Assembly (NCBI GenBank): GCA_964633975.1
Contig: CAZWKX010000013.1
Coordinates: 1 to 50,939, forward strand
Direction of reading: 5' to 3'
Length of the DNA: 50,939 nucleotides
From: CAZWKX01 sp964633975
Lineage (GTDB): Bacteria > Actinomycetota > Acidimicrobiia > Spongiisociales > UBA11373
The notes beneath the pieces were generated by a model that was not told the DNA's origin, ran no database searches, and saw only the letters and a list, made by a program, of their open reading frames with translations. The translations under genes and the position numbers were made by a program. Of the stretch, positions 18,648 through 26,967 are shown in pieces (within the stretch, counting starts at the first letter, position 1; each line of letters opens with the position of its first letter).

Positions 18648-19415
18648 TCAGCGCCCGGAGAACCCGGCCAACCGCTTCTCGAGGAAGGCGTTGACACCCT
18701 CGACGGCATCCTCCGTGGCAAAGCACGAGGAGAACCCGGCAGCCTCCATCGCCAGCGCTTCCGAAAGGCTCATTCCCCAACCTTCGTTCAAGACGCGTTT
18801 GGCCACTGCGAGTGCCGCCGTAGGCCCGGCGGCGAGCTCTCGCGCCGCCGAGGCAGCGACATCGATGAGGTCGTCATCGGGCACGACCCGGTCCGCCAGC
18901 CCGATGGCCAAGGCCTCCTCGGCGCCAACTTGCCGGCCGCTGTAGACGAGCTCGCGGGCTCGGGCCAGGCCCACCAGACGGGGGAGGCGCTGGGTGCCTC
19001 CTGCTCCCGGAATAAGGCCCAGCTTGATCTCGGCCTGCCCCACCCGGGCTCCCTCGGCCAGGTAGCGGAAGTCGCAGCCCATGGCCAACTCCAGACCCCC
19101 ACCCAGGGCGAAGCCCCGCACGGCGGCGATGACCGGCTTGGGCAGGCGCTCCAGCGCCAGGATCGCCGCGGAGAGACGCTCGGCCAGCGCCCCGCCGGCC
19201 CCGGACTCCATGGCCGCCTTGAACTCGGAGATGTCGGCCCCGGCGGCGAAGTGCGGCGCCCCAGTCACGACCACGGCGCGCACGGCCGGATCTGCAGCAA
19301 GAGCGAAGCCGGCCTCCAGATCGGCCACCAGCTCCTCGGACAGAGCGTTCACCGGGGGGCGATTCAGGGTGAGAACGGCGACGGCGCCTTCGACTGTGTA
19401 CTCGACCAGGCTCAC
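18648..19415 (-). CDS. enoyl-CoA hydratase/isomerase family protein
   Basis: 255 residues, crotonase fold. It probably hydrates 2-enoyl-CoA in fatty-acid or branched-chain oxidation. The oxyanion-hole segments are HFAAGADISEF and RGFALGGGLELAMGCD. The catalytic Glu positions are in GGGLELA (first Glu) and KLGLIPGAGGTQRL, where the usual second Glu (often LGLIPG or LGITPE) cannot be assigned with certainty. The C-terminus (FLEKRLAGFSGR) is typical. The GTG start has a strong GAGGAGG ribosome site. meaB lies next to it, which suggests propionate or branched-chain catabolism; the exact substrate cannot be read from sequence. Confidence 0.9.
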   Translation of the reverse strand: MSLVEYTVEGAVAVLTLNRPPVNALSEELVADLEAGFALAADPAVRAVVVTGAPHFAAGADISEFKAAMESGAGGALAERLSAAILALERLPKPVIAAVRGFALGGGLELAMGCDFRYLAEGARVGQAEIKLGLIPGAGGTQRLPRLVGLARARELVYSGRQVGAEEALAIGLADRVVPDDDLIDVAASAARELAAGPTAALAVAKRVLNEGWGMSLSEALAMEAAGFSSCFATEDAVEGVNAFLEKRLAGFSGR

Positions 19416-19419
19416 GGTC

Positions 19420-19426
19420 CCTCCTC
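19420..19426 (-). promoter_or_regulatory. ribosome binding site (GAGGAGG)
   Basis: GAGGAGG on the - strand, four bases before the GTG at 19415. It fixes the enoyl-CoA hydratase start. Confidence 0.65.
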
Positions 19427-19456
19427 GACGTATAAGCCGAGGCTACCGCCAGCCTT

Positions 19457-20401
19457 TCACCCGGCGACGAGCCGCTCCGCCGCCGACCACGGATCGAGCT
19501 CGCCGGATTCCACCAGGCTCACAAGATCGCCGTGCTCTGGCGAGCCGGAGAGCTGGACGGCGCGGCGGGCGGCAGCGGCGTGCAGCGCCGCGGCCAACTC
19601 GCCGAGCCGGCGTTTGCGTCTGCGTCGGTTGAGCCCCTCGCCCTCCTCCAGATGACAGCGGTGACGGTCGATCTGTGCGAGCAGCTCAACGATGCCCGCG
19701 CTCCTCGAGGCCACCGTCGTGAGGATCGGCACCCGCCAGGAACGCTCCTCGCCCATCTCGATCATCGTGTGCAGGTCGGCCACGGCTTCGTCCACCCCGG
19801 CACGATCGGCCTTGTTCACCACAAAAATGTCGCCTATCTCGAGGAGGCCCGCCTTGGCGGCCTGGATCCAGTCGCCCCAGCCTGGGACAACGACCACCAC
19901 CGCCGTGTCGGCCGCCTCCGCGACCTCGACCTCATCCTGCCCGACCCCGACCGTCTCAATGATGATCATGGGGAACCCGGCGGCGTCGAGCAGGGCCAGG
20001 GCCTTGGGCACCGCAGCCGAGAGGCCACCCAGATGGCCCCGGCTCGCCATCGAGCGTATATAGACGCCAGGATCGGAAGCGTGCTCCTGCATGCGCACAC
20101 GATCGCCGAGCACCGCGCCACCGCTGAAAGGGCTGCTGGGATCCACTGCAAGCACCGCAACCTCCTCCCCGCGTTCCCTGACCGCCACAACGAGACGGTC
20201 GGTGATCGTGCTCTTGCCGGCTCCGGGGGCACCGGTGATGCCGACCCGGTAGGCACCTCGGCGCGCCCCGTGGGCGGCCGCCAGCACCTTGCCGGCGCCA
20301 ACGCCATCCTCTTCGACGAGCGTAATGAGACGAGCGAGGGCGCGTCGGTTACCGGCGAAGGCTGCCGTGGCGAGCCGCTCCGGGTCCGGGCTGAGAGGCA
20401 C
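19457..20401 (-). CDS. meaB: methylmalonyl-CoA mutase-associated G3E GTPase
   Basis: 314 residues. A G-protein chaperone that protects and reactivates B12-dependent methylmalonyl-CoA mutase. Walker A is GITGAPGAGKST, the switch region contains AVDPSSPFSGGAVLGDRVRM, DPGVYIRSMASRGHLGG is the MeaB signature, the G3 region is IIETVGVGQDE, and the base-recognition motif is NKAD. The family C-terminal dimerisation arm is shorter than usual. The mutase itself is not in the window. The GTG start lies six bases after a TAAGCT -10 element. Confidence 0.93.
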   Translation of the reverse strand: MPLSPDPERLATAAFAGNRRALARLITLVEEDGVGAGKVLAAAHGARRGAYRVGITGAPGAGKSTITDRLVVAVRERGEEVAVLAVDPSSPFSGGAVLGDRVRMQEHASDPGVYIRSMASRGHLGGLSAAVPKALALLDAAGFPMIIIETVGVGQDEVEVAEAADTAVVVVVPGWGDWIQAAKAGLLEIGDIFVVNKADRAGVDEAVADLHTMIEMGEERSWRVPILTTVASRSAGIVELLAQIDRHRCHLEEGEGLNRRRRKRRLGELAAALHAAAARRAVQLSGSPEHGDLVSLVESGELDPWSAAERLVAG

Positions 20402-20407
20402 CGGCGC

Positions 20408-20413
20408 AGCTTA
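20408..20413 (-). promoter_or_regulatory. -10 element of meaB (TAAGCT), leaderless
   Basis: TAAGCT on the - strand, six bases before the GTG at 20401, with no Shine-Dalgarno sequence. Confidence 0.45.
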
Positions 20414-20441
20414 CCGGCGCCTGCCACCCGACTCCGACAGG

Positions 20442-20447
20442 TACATT
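20442..20447 (+). promoter_or_regulatory. -10 element (TACATT), leaderless
   Basis: Seven bases before the glycerate kinase ATG at 20455. It lies about 30 bases from the divergent meaB -10 element. Confidence 0.5.
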
Positions 20448-20454
20448 CGGGGCG

Positions 20455-21777
20455 ATGGCGCCCCGGTTCGACTCCGCCGTTCTCGCCCCAGACCCCGAGC
20501 AACGCCGCCTGCTGCTCGACGTCATCGAGGCCGGGCTCCAGGCCGTGGACCCCTCAGCCGCCGTGCCCCGGCACCTGCGCCGCCGGGGCGATGAGCTGAT
20601 CGTAGGTGACGCCGCGGTCCCCTTGCCCGTCGGCGGCGTGACGCTCCTGGCCTTCGGCAAGGCGGCAGCGGCCATGGCAAGAGCGACCATCGAGTGCCTC
20701 GAGGGCATCCGGACACGGGGCATCGTTGTGAGCAGCGAGCCGACCCAGGTGCCGGGTCTCGAGGTGATCCAGGCCGCCCACCCGGTGCCGGACGCATCGA
20801 GCGAGCATGCCGGCCGCCGCCTCCTCGAGCTGGCCTCTGGGGCCGGAAGCGACGACCTCGTCATCGTTCTCGTCTCCGGCGGTGGGTCGGCTTTGGCCGA
20901 GGTGCCCGCAGCCGATCTCAGCCTCACCGACATCATCGCCACGAGTGAGGCGCTGCTACGCAGCGGTGTGGCAATCGATGACTTCAACGTCGTGCGCAAG
21001 CACATCTCCGCCTTCAAGGGAGGGCGGCTCGCCGTGGCGGCGGCGCCGGCCCGGATGGTCACCCTCGCCGTCTCCGACGTGGCCGGCAGCCCGGCCGCGA
21101 CCATCGCCAGCGGGCCCACCGTGCCAGATCCGTCGACCTTCGGCGACGCCCTCGAGATCATCGAAAGCCGGGGGCTCCAGATTCCCGAGCCCGTACTCCG
21201 GCACCTGCGCGCCGGAGTGGCAGGCCGGCACGCCGACACTCCAAAGGGGGGAATCGTGTTCGATCGGCAGGTTTTCCAGGTCATCGCCGACGGCGCCCAC
21301 GCCGCCGAGGCTGCGCGCGCCTCGGCCGCCGCCAGGGGCATCACCGCTTCCGTGGAGTCCACCACCATATCCGGCGAAGCCCGCGACGTCGGCACCCGAA
21401 TCGCAGGCAAGGCGCGTCGACTAGATCCAGGCAGGATGCTCGTCTACGCCGGGGAAACCACGGTCACCGTCACCGGCTCCGGGGTCGGCGGCCGCAACCA
21501 GGAGCTCGCCCTTGCCGCAGCCGTCGCTCTCAACGGCGTCGACGGCACGCTGGTGGCGGCACTGGGAACCGACGGCATCGACGGCCCCACCGACGCCGCC
21601 GGAGCCATCGTCGACGGGCTCACACTCGCCAGAGGCGGGAAAATGGGACTCGACGCCGTAACCGCCCTAGCCAACAACGACTCCGGCTCGTTCCTCGCCG
21701 CCAGCGGAGACCTGCTGCGCTGCGGCCCCACCGGCACCAACGTCGGCGACCTCGTGATCGCATCTCGTCACCCTTGA
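20455..21777 (+). CDS. glycerate 2-kinase (DUF4147/MOFRL family)
   Basis: 440 residues. Phosphorylates D-glycerate to 2-phosphoglycerate. N-terminal DUF4147 domain (about 15-250): LLAFGKAAAAMA, HPVPDASSEHAGRRLLELA, LVSGGGSALAEVP, the Lys in NVVRKHISAFKGGRLA, and SDVAGSPAATIASGP. C-terminal MOFRL domain (about 325-430): AGETTVTVTGSGVGGRNQE and GTDGIDGPTDAAGA. All recognised family motifs are intact. It may feed serine- or glyoxylate-derived carbon into glycolysis. Monocistronic, convergent with the NifU-like gene. Confidence 0.92.
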   Translation: MAPRFDSAVLAPDPEQRRLLLDVIEAGLQAVDPSAAVPRHLRRRGDELIVGDAAVPLPVGGVTLLAFGKAAAAMARATIECLEGIRTRGIVVSSEPTQVPGLEVIQAAHPVPDASSEHAGRRLLELASGAGSDDLVIVLVSGGGSALAEVPAADLSLTDIIATSEALLRSGVAIDDFNVVRKHISAFKGGRLAVAAAPARMVTLAVSDVAGSPAATIASGPTVPDPSTFGDALEIIESRGLQIPEPVLRHLRAGVAGRHADTPKGGIVFDRQVFQVIADGAHAAEAARASAAARGITASVESTTISGEARDVGTRIAGKARRLDPGRMLVYAGETTVTVTGSGVGGRNQELALAAAVALNGVDGTLVAALGTDGIDGPTDAAGAIVDGLTLARGGKMGLDAVTALANNDSGSFLAASGDLLRCGPTGTNVGDLVIASRHP

Positions 21778-21811
21778 GCCGCCGGGAGAAGCCCTGCGAC
21801 GGCCCCGCCGA

Positions 21812-22081
21812 CTAGACAGCGACCACCTCGGTGACGCCCGGAACTCGGTCGCGCAGGATGCGCTCGATGCCCGAGGTGAGAGTCAACGTGGCCAGCGGGC
21901 ATCCCCCACAGGCACCGACCAGCTGGAGACTGACGCGCCCTCCCTCGACGCCGAGCAACACCAGGTCACCACCATCCGCCTGTAGGGCGGGACGGATGTA
22001 GTCGAGGGTGGCTGTGAGCGCGTCGAGATCCACTTGTGTCGCTTCCGCTCCAGCGGCCTGTGTCTCTACGGCGTCGGACAT
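21812..22081 (-). CDS. NifU C-terminal domain Fe-S scaffold protein
   Basis: 89 residues. A single NifU-like domain with LDYIRPALQADGGDLVLLG and the cluster-binding pair in GACGGCPLATLTL (Cys-x-x-Cys). A family of short scaffold/carrier proteins that hand [4Fe-4S] clusters to targets. KorAB and other Fe-S enzymes in the window are plausible clients, though nothing links them directly. A TAGAAT -10 element lies about 25 bases upstream of the ATG. Confidence 0.9.
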   Translation of the reverse strand: MSDAVETQAAGAEATQVDLDALTATLDYIRPALQADGGDLVLLGVEGGRVSLQLVGACGGCPLATLTLTSGIERILRDRVPGVTEVVAV

Positions 22082-22126
22082 CGTCTCGGTGTGTGGATCG
22101 GCCGCATTCTACGAGCCACCCGGCCC

Positions 22127-22618
22127 CTATCCGGCGGCAAGGCCCAGGGCCCGAGCCCCCTCGGCGATCACATCCTCTCCGATGAGCCCTCCCAGGACGA
22201 CGGCTCGCTCTGGACGACAGGCCCGGTAGACGTGATACCAGGCGCCAGCCGGCGCCAGCGTCAGCTCCCGGCCCCCCACCGCGACCGTAGAACCACCCCA
22301 CCAGGGCACGACGCGGAACCTGCCGTCGATGAGCACCCGCATGGACCCGATGCACTCGAGCGTCGTGCCCTCAACGTCGTAGCGGAGCAGCCAATCGCTC
22401 CGGAAGAGGGGAGACTGGGGTTTGGGCTCCAACCGTGGCCACGGCGCGGCCTCCAGCACTCCGCCCGCCTCGCCCGGCATGACCAGATCGACGTCACCCA
22501 CCTCGACATCGAGACCGAGCAAGTCGAGCATGGCGCTTCCCCCTACCGCAAAGGGGACCCGGTTCCTCTGGCACCAGGAAGCAGCGGTGAGAAGTGCGGC
22601 GGTCGTCTGCGCTTCCAC
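22127..22618 (-). CDS. nucleotidyltransferase-like protein
   Basis: 163 residues from a GTG 11 bases after the murA stop; the longer open frame upstream is a shadow of murA. The N-terminal part has the minimal nucleotidyltransferase look: FAVGGSAMLDLLG (GGS motif), then EVGDVDLVMPGEAG (DxD). A Trp-rich beta region follows (RFRVVPWWGGSTVAVGGREL). The lengths and motifs recall small proteins related to AbiEii/antitoxin-type nucleotidyltransferases. No toxin partner is adjacent, and it seems to be cotranscribed with murA. Function unassigned. Confidence 0.65.
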   Translation of the reverse strand: MEAQTTAALLTAASWCQRNRVPFAVGGSAMLDLLGLDVEVGDVDLVMPGEAGGVLEAAPWPRLEPKPQSPLFRSDWLLRYDVEGTTLECIGSMRVLIDGRFRVVPWWGGSTVAVGGRELTLAPAGAWYHVYRACRPERAVVLGGLIGEDVIAEGARALGLAAG

Positions 22619-22629
22619 GCCGAAGGGCC

Positions 22630-23886
22630 TCAGCCGGTCTCCCGGCGCACGTCGGCGCCGAGACGAGCCAGGTTCTCCGCGAAGCCCTCGTACCCGCGGT
22701 CTATGTGATGTGCATCGGTGATCGTCGTGTAGCCGTCGGCGGCGAGACCGGCGAGGGCCAGCGCCGCCCCGGCCCGGATATCGCAGGCATCCACGGGGCA
22801 TCCGCTGAGCGCGGCCACCCCGCGCACGATGATGTGCTGCCCCTCGGTGACGATATCGGCTCCCATGCGGTTCAGCTCGCCCACGTAGCGGAACCGAGCG
22901 TCGTAGATGTTCTCGGTGACCACCGAGGTTCCCGAAGCCAGCGACATCAGCGCCACCATCTGCGGGTGCATGTCGGTGTGAAATCCTGGATAGGGGAGGG
23001 TGGCGCAATCCACCGGGCTCGGGCGTTCGGGCCCGCGCAGCCTGATGCTGCTCTCCCCCGCTTCGTGCTCGCACCCCGCCTCCCCCAGCTTGCGCAGCTC
23101 CATACGCAGGTGATCCGGTACGCAGTTCTCCACCGTGACGTCGCCTCCCGTGATGGCACCGGCCACGAGATAGGTGCCGGCCTCGAGACGATCGGGAACG
23201 GCGCGGTGACGCGCCGGTGCCAGCTCGGGAACACCCTCTATCTGGATGGTCGAGGTCCCTATACCCTCGATGCGAGCTCCCATCTTGATGAGGAAGGCGG
23301 CGAGATCCTCGATCTCCGGCTCCCGCGCCGCGTTGCCGATGACCGTGGTGCCGCGGGCCATCACGCCGCCCAGGAGCAGGTTCTCGGTGGCCCCAACGCT
23401 GGGGAACTCCAGGTAGATGTCGGCGCCCACGAGGCCGTCCGGCGCAGACCCGCGAAGGATCCCGTGCGACAGCTCGAAGGTGGCGCCCATGCGGCCGAGC
23501 CCATCGATGTGCAGGTCGATGGGACGCGCCCCGAAGTCGTCCCCTCCAGGCAAGGCCACCCTCGCCTCCCCACAGCGCGACAGCAGCGCGCCCAGAACCA
23601 GGATCGAAGCCCGCATCTGCCGCACCAGATCGATGGGCGCCTCGGGCCTCAGCTCCTCGGGCACATCGATCTCGACCACGTGGTCCTCTCGGCGCGTCAA
23701 GGCTCCAACATGCCCGAGAACGCGGCACATGATCTCAACGTCCAAGATGCTGGGGACGTTCTCGATGTAGTGGCGGCCCGGTGCCAGCAGCGCGGCGACG
23801 AGGTGCTTGAGCACAGCGTTCTTGGCCCCAAGCACGCTCACGGTGCCACTCAGAGGACGGCCCCCGGTGACGACGAGGTGATTCAT
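22630..23886 (-). CDS. murA: UDP-GlcNAc 1-carboxyvinyltransferase with Asp at the catalytic Cys position
   Basis: 418 residues. First committed step of peptidoglycan synthesis (enolpyruvyl transfer from PEP to UDP-GlcNAc). Two repeated EPSP-synthase-like domains; VLGAKNAVLKHLVAALLAPG at the N-terminus binds substrate. The loop that is PGGCxxGxRP in E. coli reads LPGGDDFGARPIDLH, so Asp116 replaces Cys115. The mycobacterial enzyme has the same change and is naturally insensitive to fosfomycin. GFHTDMHPQMVAL and the C-terminal ITDAHHIDRGYE are canonical. The ATG at 23886 is eight bases after a TACAAT -10 element, which excludes the longer frame. Confidence 0.95.
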   Translation of the reverse strand: MNHLVVTGGRPLSGTVSVLGAKNAVLKHLVAALLAPGRHYIENVPSILDVEIMCRVLGHVGALTRREDHVVEIDVPEELRPEAPIDLVRQMRASILVLGALLSRCGEARVALPGGDDFGARPIDLHIDGLGRMGATFELSHGILRGSAPDGLVGADIYLEFPSVGATENLLLGGVMARGTTVIGNAAREPEIEDLAAFLIKMGARIEGIGTSTIQIEGVPELAPARHRAVPDRLEAGTYLVAGAITGGDVTVENCVPDHLRMELRKLGEAGCEHEAGESSIRLRGPERPSPVDCATLPYPGFHTDMHPQMVALMSLASGTSVVTENIYDARFRYVGELNRMGADIVTEGQHIIVRGVAALSGCPVDACDIRAGAALALAGLAADGYTTITDAHHIDRGYEGFAENLARLGADVRRETG

Positions 23887-23894
23887 CGTGCTCG

Positions 23895-23900
23895 ATTGTA
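23895..23900 (-). promoter_or_regulatory. -10 element of murA (TACAAT), leaderless
   Basis: TACAAT on the - strand, eight bases before the ATG at 23886. One of the best -10 matches in the window. Confidence 0.55.
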
Positions 23901-23964
23901 TGAGCCGTACCGCCTTCGGGGCCGACTTGCCACCACGCGCTCCCATCCGACGACGGTTCCCCAC

Positions 23965-23970
23965 TACCCT
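23965..23970 (+). promoter_or_regulatory. -10 element of rpiB (TACCCT), leaderless
   Basis: Nine bases before the ATG at 23980. No Shine-Dalgarno sequence. Confidence 0.45.
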
Positions 23971-23979
23971 GCACCCCGA

Positions 23980-24429
23980 ATGCGCATCGTCATCGCTGCC
24001 GACCACGCCGGGTTCGGTCTCAAGCACGATCTTGCCACCGCCATCGCAGCCGCCGGTCACGCGGTCACCGACCTCGGAACCCACTCCGAAGAGCCCGTCG
24101 ACTACCCGGATATCGCCGCCGCCGTGGGGCGTGCCGTCGTAGAAGGCCGCGCCGACCGCGGGATCGTCGTCTGCGGGTCCGGAGCCGGAGCCGCCATCGC
24201 CGCCAACAAGGTGAAGGGCGTGCGCTGCGCCCAGGCCCACGACACCTACACGGCGCACCAGTGTGTCGAGCACGACGACGTCAACGTGCTGGCGCTCGGC
24301 AGCCGCGTCATCGGACCCGCGCTGGCCGACGAGATCGTGTTCACGTTCCTAGGAGCCACCTTCGACGGTGAAGAGCGCCACGTGCGCCGAGTCGGCAAGG
24401 TGATCGAACTCGAAAGCCGGTTCGGCTGA
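23980..24429 (+). CDS. rpiB: ribose-5-phosphate isomerase B
   Basis: 149 residues. Interconverts ribose 5-phosphate and ribulose 5-phosphate (LacAB/RpiB family). N-terminal IAADHAGFGLKHDL, catalytic base Cys65 in VVCGSGAGAAIAANKVKGVR, and the phosphate-binding region HDDVNVLALGSRVIG. With pgl at 27471 it represents the pentose phosphate pathway. The frame is open far upstream because it shadows murA; the ATG at 23980 gives the standard N-terminus. Confidence 0.95.
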   Translation: MRIVIAADHAGFGLKHDLATAIAAAGHAVTDLGTHSEEPVDYPDIAAAVGRAVVEGRADRGIVVCGSGAGAAIAANKVKGVRCAQAHDTYTAHQCVEHDDVNVLALGSRVIGPALADEIVFTFLGATFDGEERHVRRVGKVIELESRFG

Positions 24430-24450
24430 GTCGAGCTTCAGGCCCGGCTA

Positions 24451-24456
24451 TATGAT
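24451..24456 (+). promoter_or_regulatory. -10 element of the ppk operon (TATGAT)
   Basis: A near-consensus TATGAT about 30 bases before the ppk ATG. The short leader carries GGAG at 24481-24484. No good -35 box. Confidence 0.45.
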
Positions 24457-24486
24457 GTCGATGCCACCCGCGGGCAGGCAGGAGCG

Positions 24487-26967
24487 ATGGATTCCCACTA
24501 CATCAACCGAGAGCTGTCGCTGCTCGACTTTCAAGATCGTGTCCTCGCCATTGCCGAGAACCCGAACAACCCCGTCCTGGAGCGGGCCAAGTTCGTCGCC
24601 ATCGTCTCGTCCAACCTCGACGAGTTCTTCCAAGTTCGAGTAGCCGGCCTGCGCGACCAGGTCTCCGCGGGCGTGACGAAACCGAGCCCCGACGGCCGTT
24701 CCCCAAAGCAGCAGCTCGAAGAGATACGCAGCCGGTACGACTCGCTGGTGTCGCGGATGGAGCGGCTCACCTCGACCGAGATCCTTCCCGAGCTCGCCGA
24801 GTTCGGCGTTCGCTTCGTCACCTGGGGCGACCTCGACCAGAAGCACCGCGCCGAGGCCGAGACGATATTCGAGCGGGATCTCTACCCCGTGCTCACCCCG
24901 CTCGCCTTCGACCCGGCACACCCCTTCCCCTTCATCTCGAATCTGTCGCTCAACCTGGCGGTGGCAGTGCGCAACCCGAAGACCGGGCAAGGCCAGTTCG
25001 CCCGGGTAAAGATGCCCCCCCTGCTGCCCCGCTTCATCCGCCTCAGCGGCGATCAATTCCTGCCCGTGGAACAGCTCGTAGCCGCCCGACTCGACGCCCT
25101 CTTCCCCGGCATGCAGATCATGGGCCACCACGCCTTCCGAGTCACCCGCAGCGCCGAGGCGGCGATCGAGGAGGAAGAGGCCGACGATCTTCTCGAGGCA
25201 ATGCGGGAGATGCTCCACACCCGGCACCGCTTCTCCCGCGTCGTGCGTCTAGAGGTCGACAGCTCCATGGCGCCGGAGATCCTCGACCTGCTCACCGACC
25301 AGCTGGGCCTCGACCCCTCGGGGGTCTACATCTCCAACTGCATGCTCGCCCTCTCAGGCCTCTGGTCCGTGTACGGGCTCGACCGTCCCGATTTGAAGCA
25401 CGACACCTGGATACCGCCGACACAACCGGCACTCGCCGACCCCGAAAACGACACGGTCTTCGACCGCATCCGCAAGGGTGACCTGCTCGTCCACTTCCCC
25501 TACGGCTCTTTCGGCAGCTCCGTGGGGGCCTTCATCAGCGAGGCGGCCAGGGACGACGACGTGGTCGCCATCAAGCAGACCCTCTACCGCACCTCCGATC
25601 CCGACGACCCCGCCCTGGGTGGGGAGGAGTCGATCGTGCAATCTCTCATGACGGCAGCCCGCTCGGGCAAGCAGGTCGTCGTGCTGGTCGAGCTCAAGGC
25701 CCGCTTCGACGAGGAAGCCAACATCAACTGGGCCCGCATGCTCGAGGAAGCCGGCGTACACGTCGTCTACGGCGTCACCGGACTGAAGACTCACGCCAAG
25801 CTCGCCCTCGTCGTCCGCAGAGAGGGCGGGAAACTCGTTCGCTACAGCCACATCGGGACCGGCAACTACAACCCCAAGACGGCGCGCCTTTACGAGGACC
25901 TTGGGCTCTTCACCACCGACGATGCTCTCGGCGCCGATCTCAGCGAGCTGTTCAACGTGCTCACCGGCTACAGCCGCCAGAAGAAGTACCGCAAGCTGCT
26001 CGTGGCACCCACGACCCTCCGTAGGCAGGTGAAGGACCGCATCCGCCGGCAGGCGGACGCGGAAAGCGGCAGCATCTTGTGGAAGCTAAACCATCTGGTC
26101 GATCCGAGAATCATCGACGAGCTGTATCGAGCCTCGCAGCAGGGAACCCAGATCGATCTGATAGTGCGCGGCAACTGCTCGATTCGCCCCGGGGTGCCCG
26201 GCCTCTCGGAGAACATCCGAGTGCGCTCGATCATCGGCAAGTACCTGGAGCACTCACGGATCATGCGATTCGGGAGCGGTGAGGAGGCCGAGTACTTGAT
26301 CGGTTCGGCCGACATGATGCAGCGCAATCTCAACAACCGAGTGGAGTCGATGGCGCCCATCGAAGACCCGGAACTGCGCCACCGCCTCGAGGAGATCCTC
26401 CAGATCTGCCTGGCCGACGACAGCCTCGCCTGGAAGCTCCACGCCGACGGCACCTGGACGAAAGTGCCCACCGTGCTCGGCCTCGACAGCCAGTCACGGT
26501 TGGAGTCACTGGCCCTGTCGAGAGCGCAAGGAGCCAAACCCGACGCGGCCAAGGCCGCGGAGATCCCCGATGTAACAGTGGCCTCGGGAGGAGTGGTGAG
26601 CCGAAGCGGAGACGATGGCGAGACGGAGATCCTCCTGGTGCACCGCCCGGCTCACGACGATTGGTCGTTTCCCAAGGGCAAGCTTGTCGACGGGGAGTCG
26701 GAGACCGAAGCGGCGCTGAGGGAAGTGCTCGAGGAAACCGGGTACGGCTGCGAGCTGGGAGCCGAGGTTGGATCCATCGAGTACTCCGACGGAGCCGGCC
26801 GCAAGATCGTCCGCTACTGGGGCATGCGCCCCACCAGGGGCAAGTTTGTACCCAACGACGAGGTCGACCAAGCTCGGTGGCTGCCCGTCGGTGAGGCCCT
26901 GTCAACGCTGACCTACGCCCGCGACCGCGCTCTCCTACGCCGGTTCATCGAGATGGGCAACCGATGA
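24487..26967 (+). CDS. ppk1: polyphosphate kinase 1 fused to a C-terminal Nudix hydrolase
   Basis: 826 residues, against the usual 690-730 for PPK1. Residues 1 to about 680 are a complete PPK1: N-terminal domain (YINRELSLLDFQDRVL; SSNLDEFFQVRVAGL), head domain, and two PLD-like catalytic domains with His436 in GLKTHAKLALVVRR (phosphohistidine site) and His589 in YLEHSRIMRFG. After a linker rich in Ala/Lys (about 675-695) comes a Nudix domain, residues 697-826. Its box, 731-753, matches G-x5-E-x7-REVLEETGY exactly (G731, E737, R745, E746, E749, E750). The frame is continuous with no stop or sign of frameshift at the join. PPK1 makes polyphosphate from ATP; the Nudix substrate could be an oxidised or dinucleoside nucleotide, or a polyphosphate-like compound. 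The following phosphatase overlaps by ATGA. Confidence 0.95.
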   Translation: MDSHYINRELSLLDFQDRVLAIAENPNNPVLERAKFVAIVSSNLDEFFQVRVAGLRDQVSAGVTKPSPDGRSPKQQLEEIRSRYDSLVSRMERLTSTEILPELAEFGVRFVTWGDLDQKHRAEAETIFERDLYPVLTPLAFDPAHPFPFISNLSLNLAVAVRNPKTGQGQFARVKMPPLLPRFIRLSGDQFLPVEQLVAARLDALFPGMQIMGHHAFRVTRSAEAAIEEEEADDLLEAMREMLHTRHRFSRVVRLEVDSSMAPEILDLLTDQLGLDPSGVYISNCMLALSGLWSVYGLDRPDLKHDTWIPPTQPALADPENDTVFDRIRKGDLLVHFPYGSFGSSVGAFISEAARDDDVVAIKQTLYRTSDPDDPALGGEESIVQSLMTAARSGKQVVVLVELKARFDEEANINWARMLEEAGVHVVYGVTGLKTHAKLALVVRREGGKLVRYSHIGTGNYNPKTARLYEDLGLFTTDDALGADLSELFNVLTGYSRQKKYRKLLVAPTTLRRQVKDRIRRQADAESGSILWKLNHLVDPRIIDELYRASQQGTQIDLIVRGNCSIRPGVPGLSENIRVRSIIGKYLEHSRIMRFGSGEEAEYLIGSADMMQRNLNNRVESMAPIEDPELRHRLEEILQICLADDSLAWKLHADGTWTKVPTVLGLDSQSRLESLALSRAQGAKPDAAKAAEIPDVTVASGGVVSRSGDDGETEILLVHRPAHDDWSFPKGKLVDGESETEAALREVLEETGYGCELGAEVGSIEYSDGAGRKIVRYWGMRPTRGKFVPNDEVDQARWLPVGEALSTLTYARDRALLRRFIEMGNR

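Noticed and set aside
22594..23979. Long 5' extension of the rpiB frame
   Set aside because: It runs antisense through murA. The product before residue 463 has no domain, and the ATG at 23980 gives the normal RpiB N-terminus.
26600..26967. Nudix domain as a separate gene after ppk1
   Set aside because: The frame is continuous with PPK1, with no stop codon and no ribosome site or promoter-like element at the junction.
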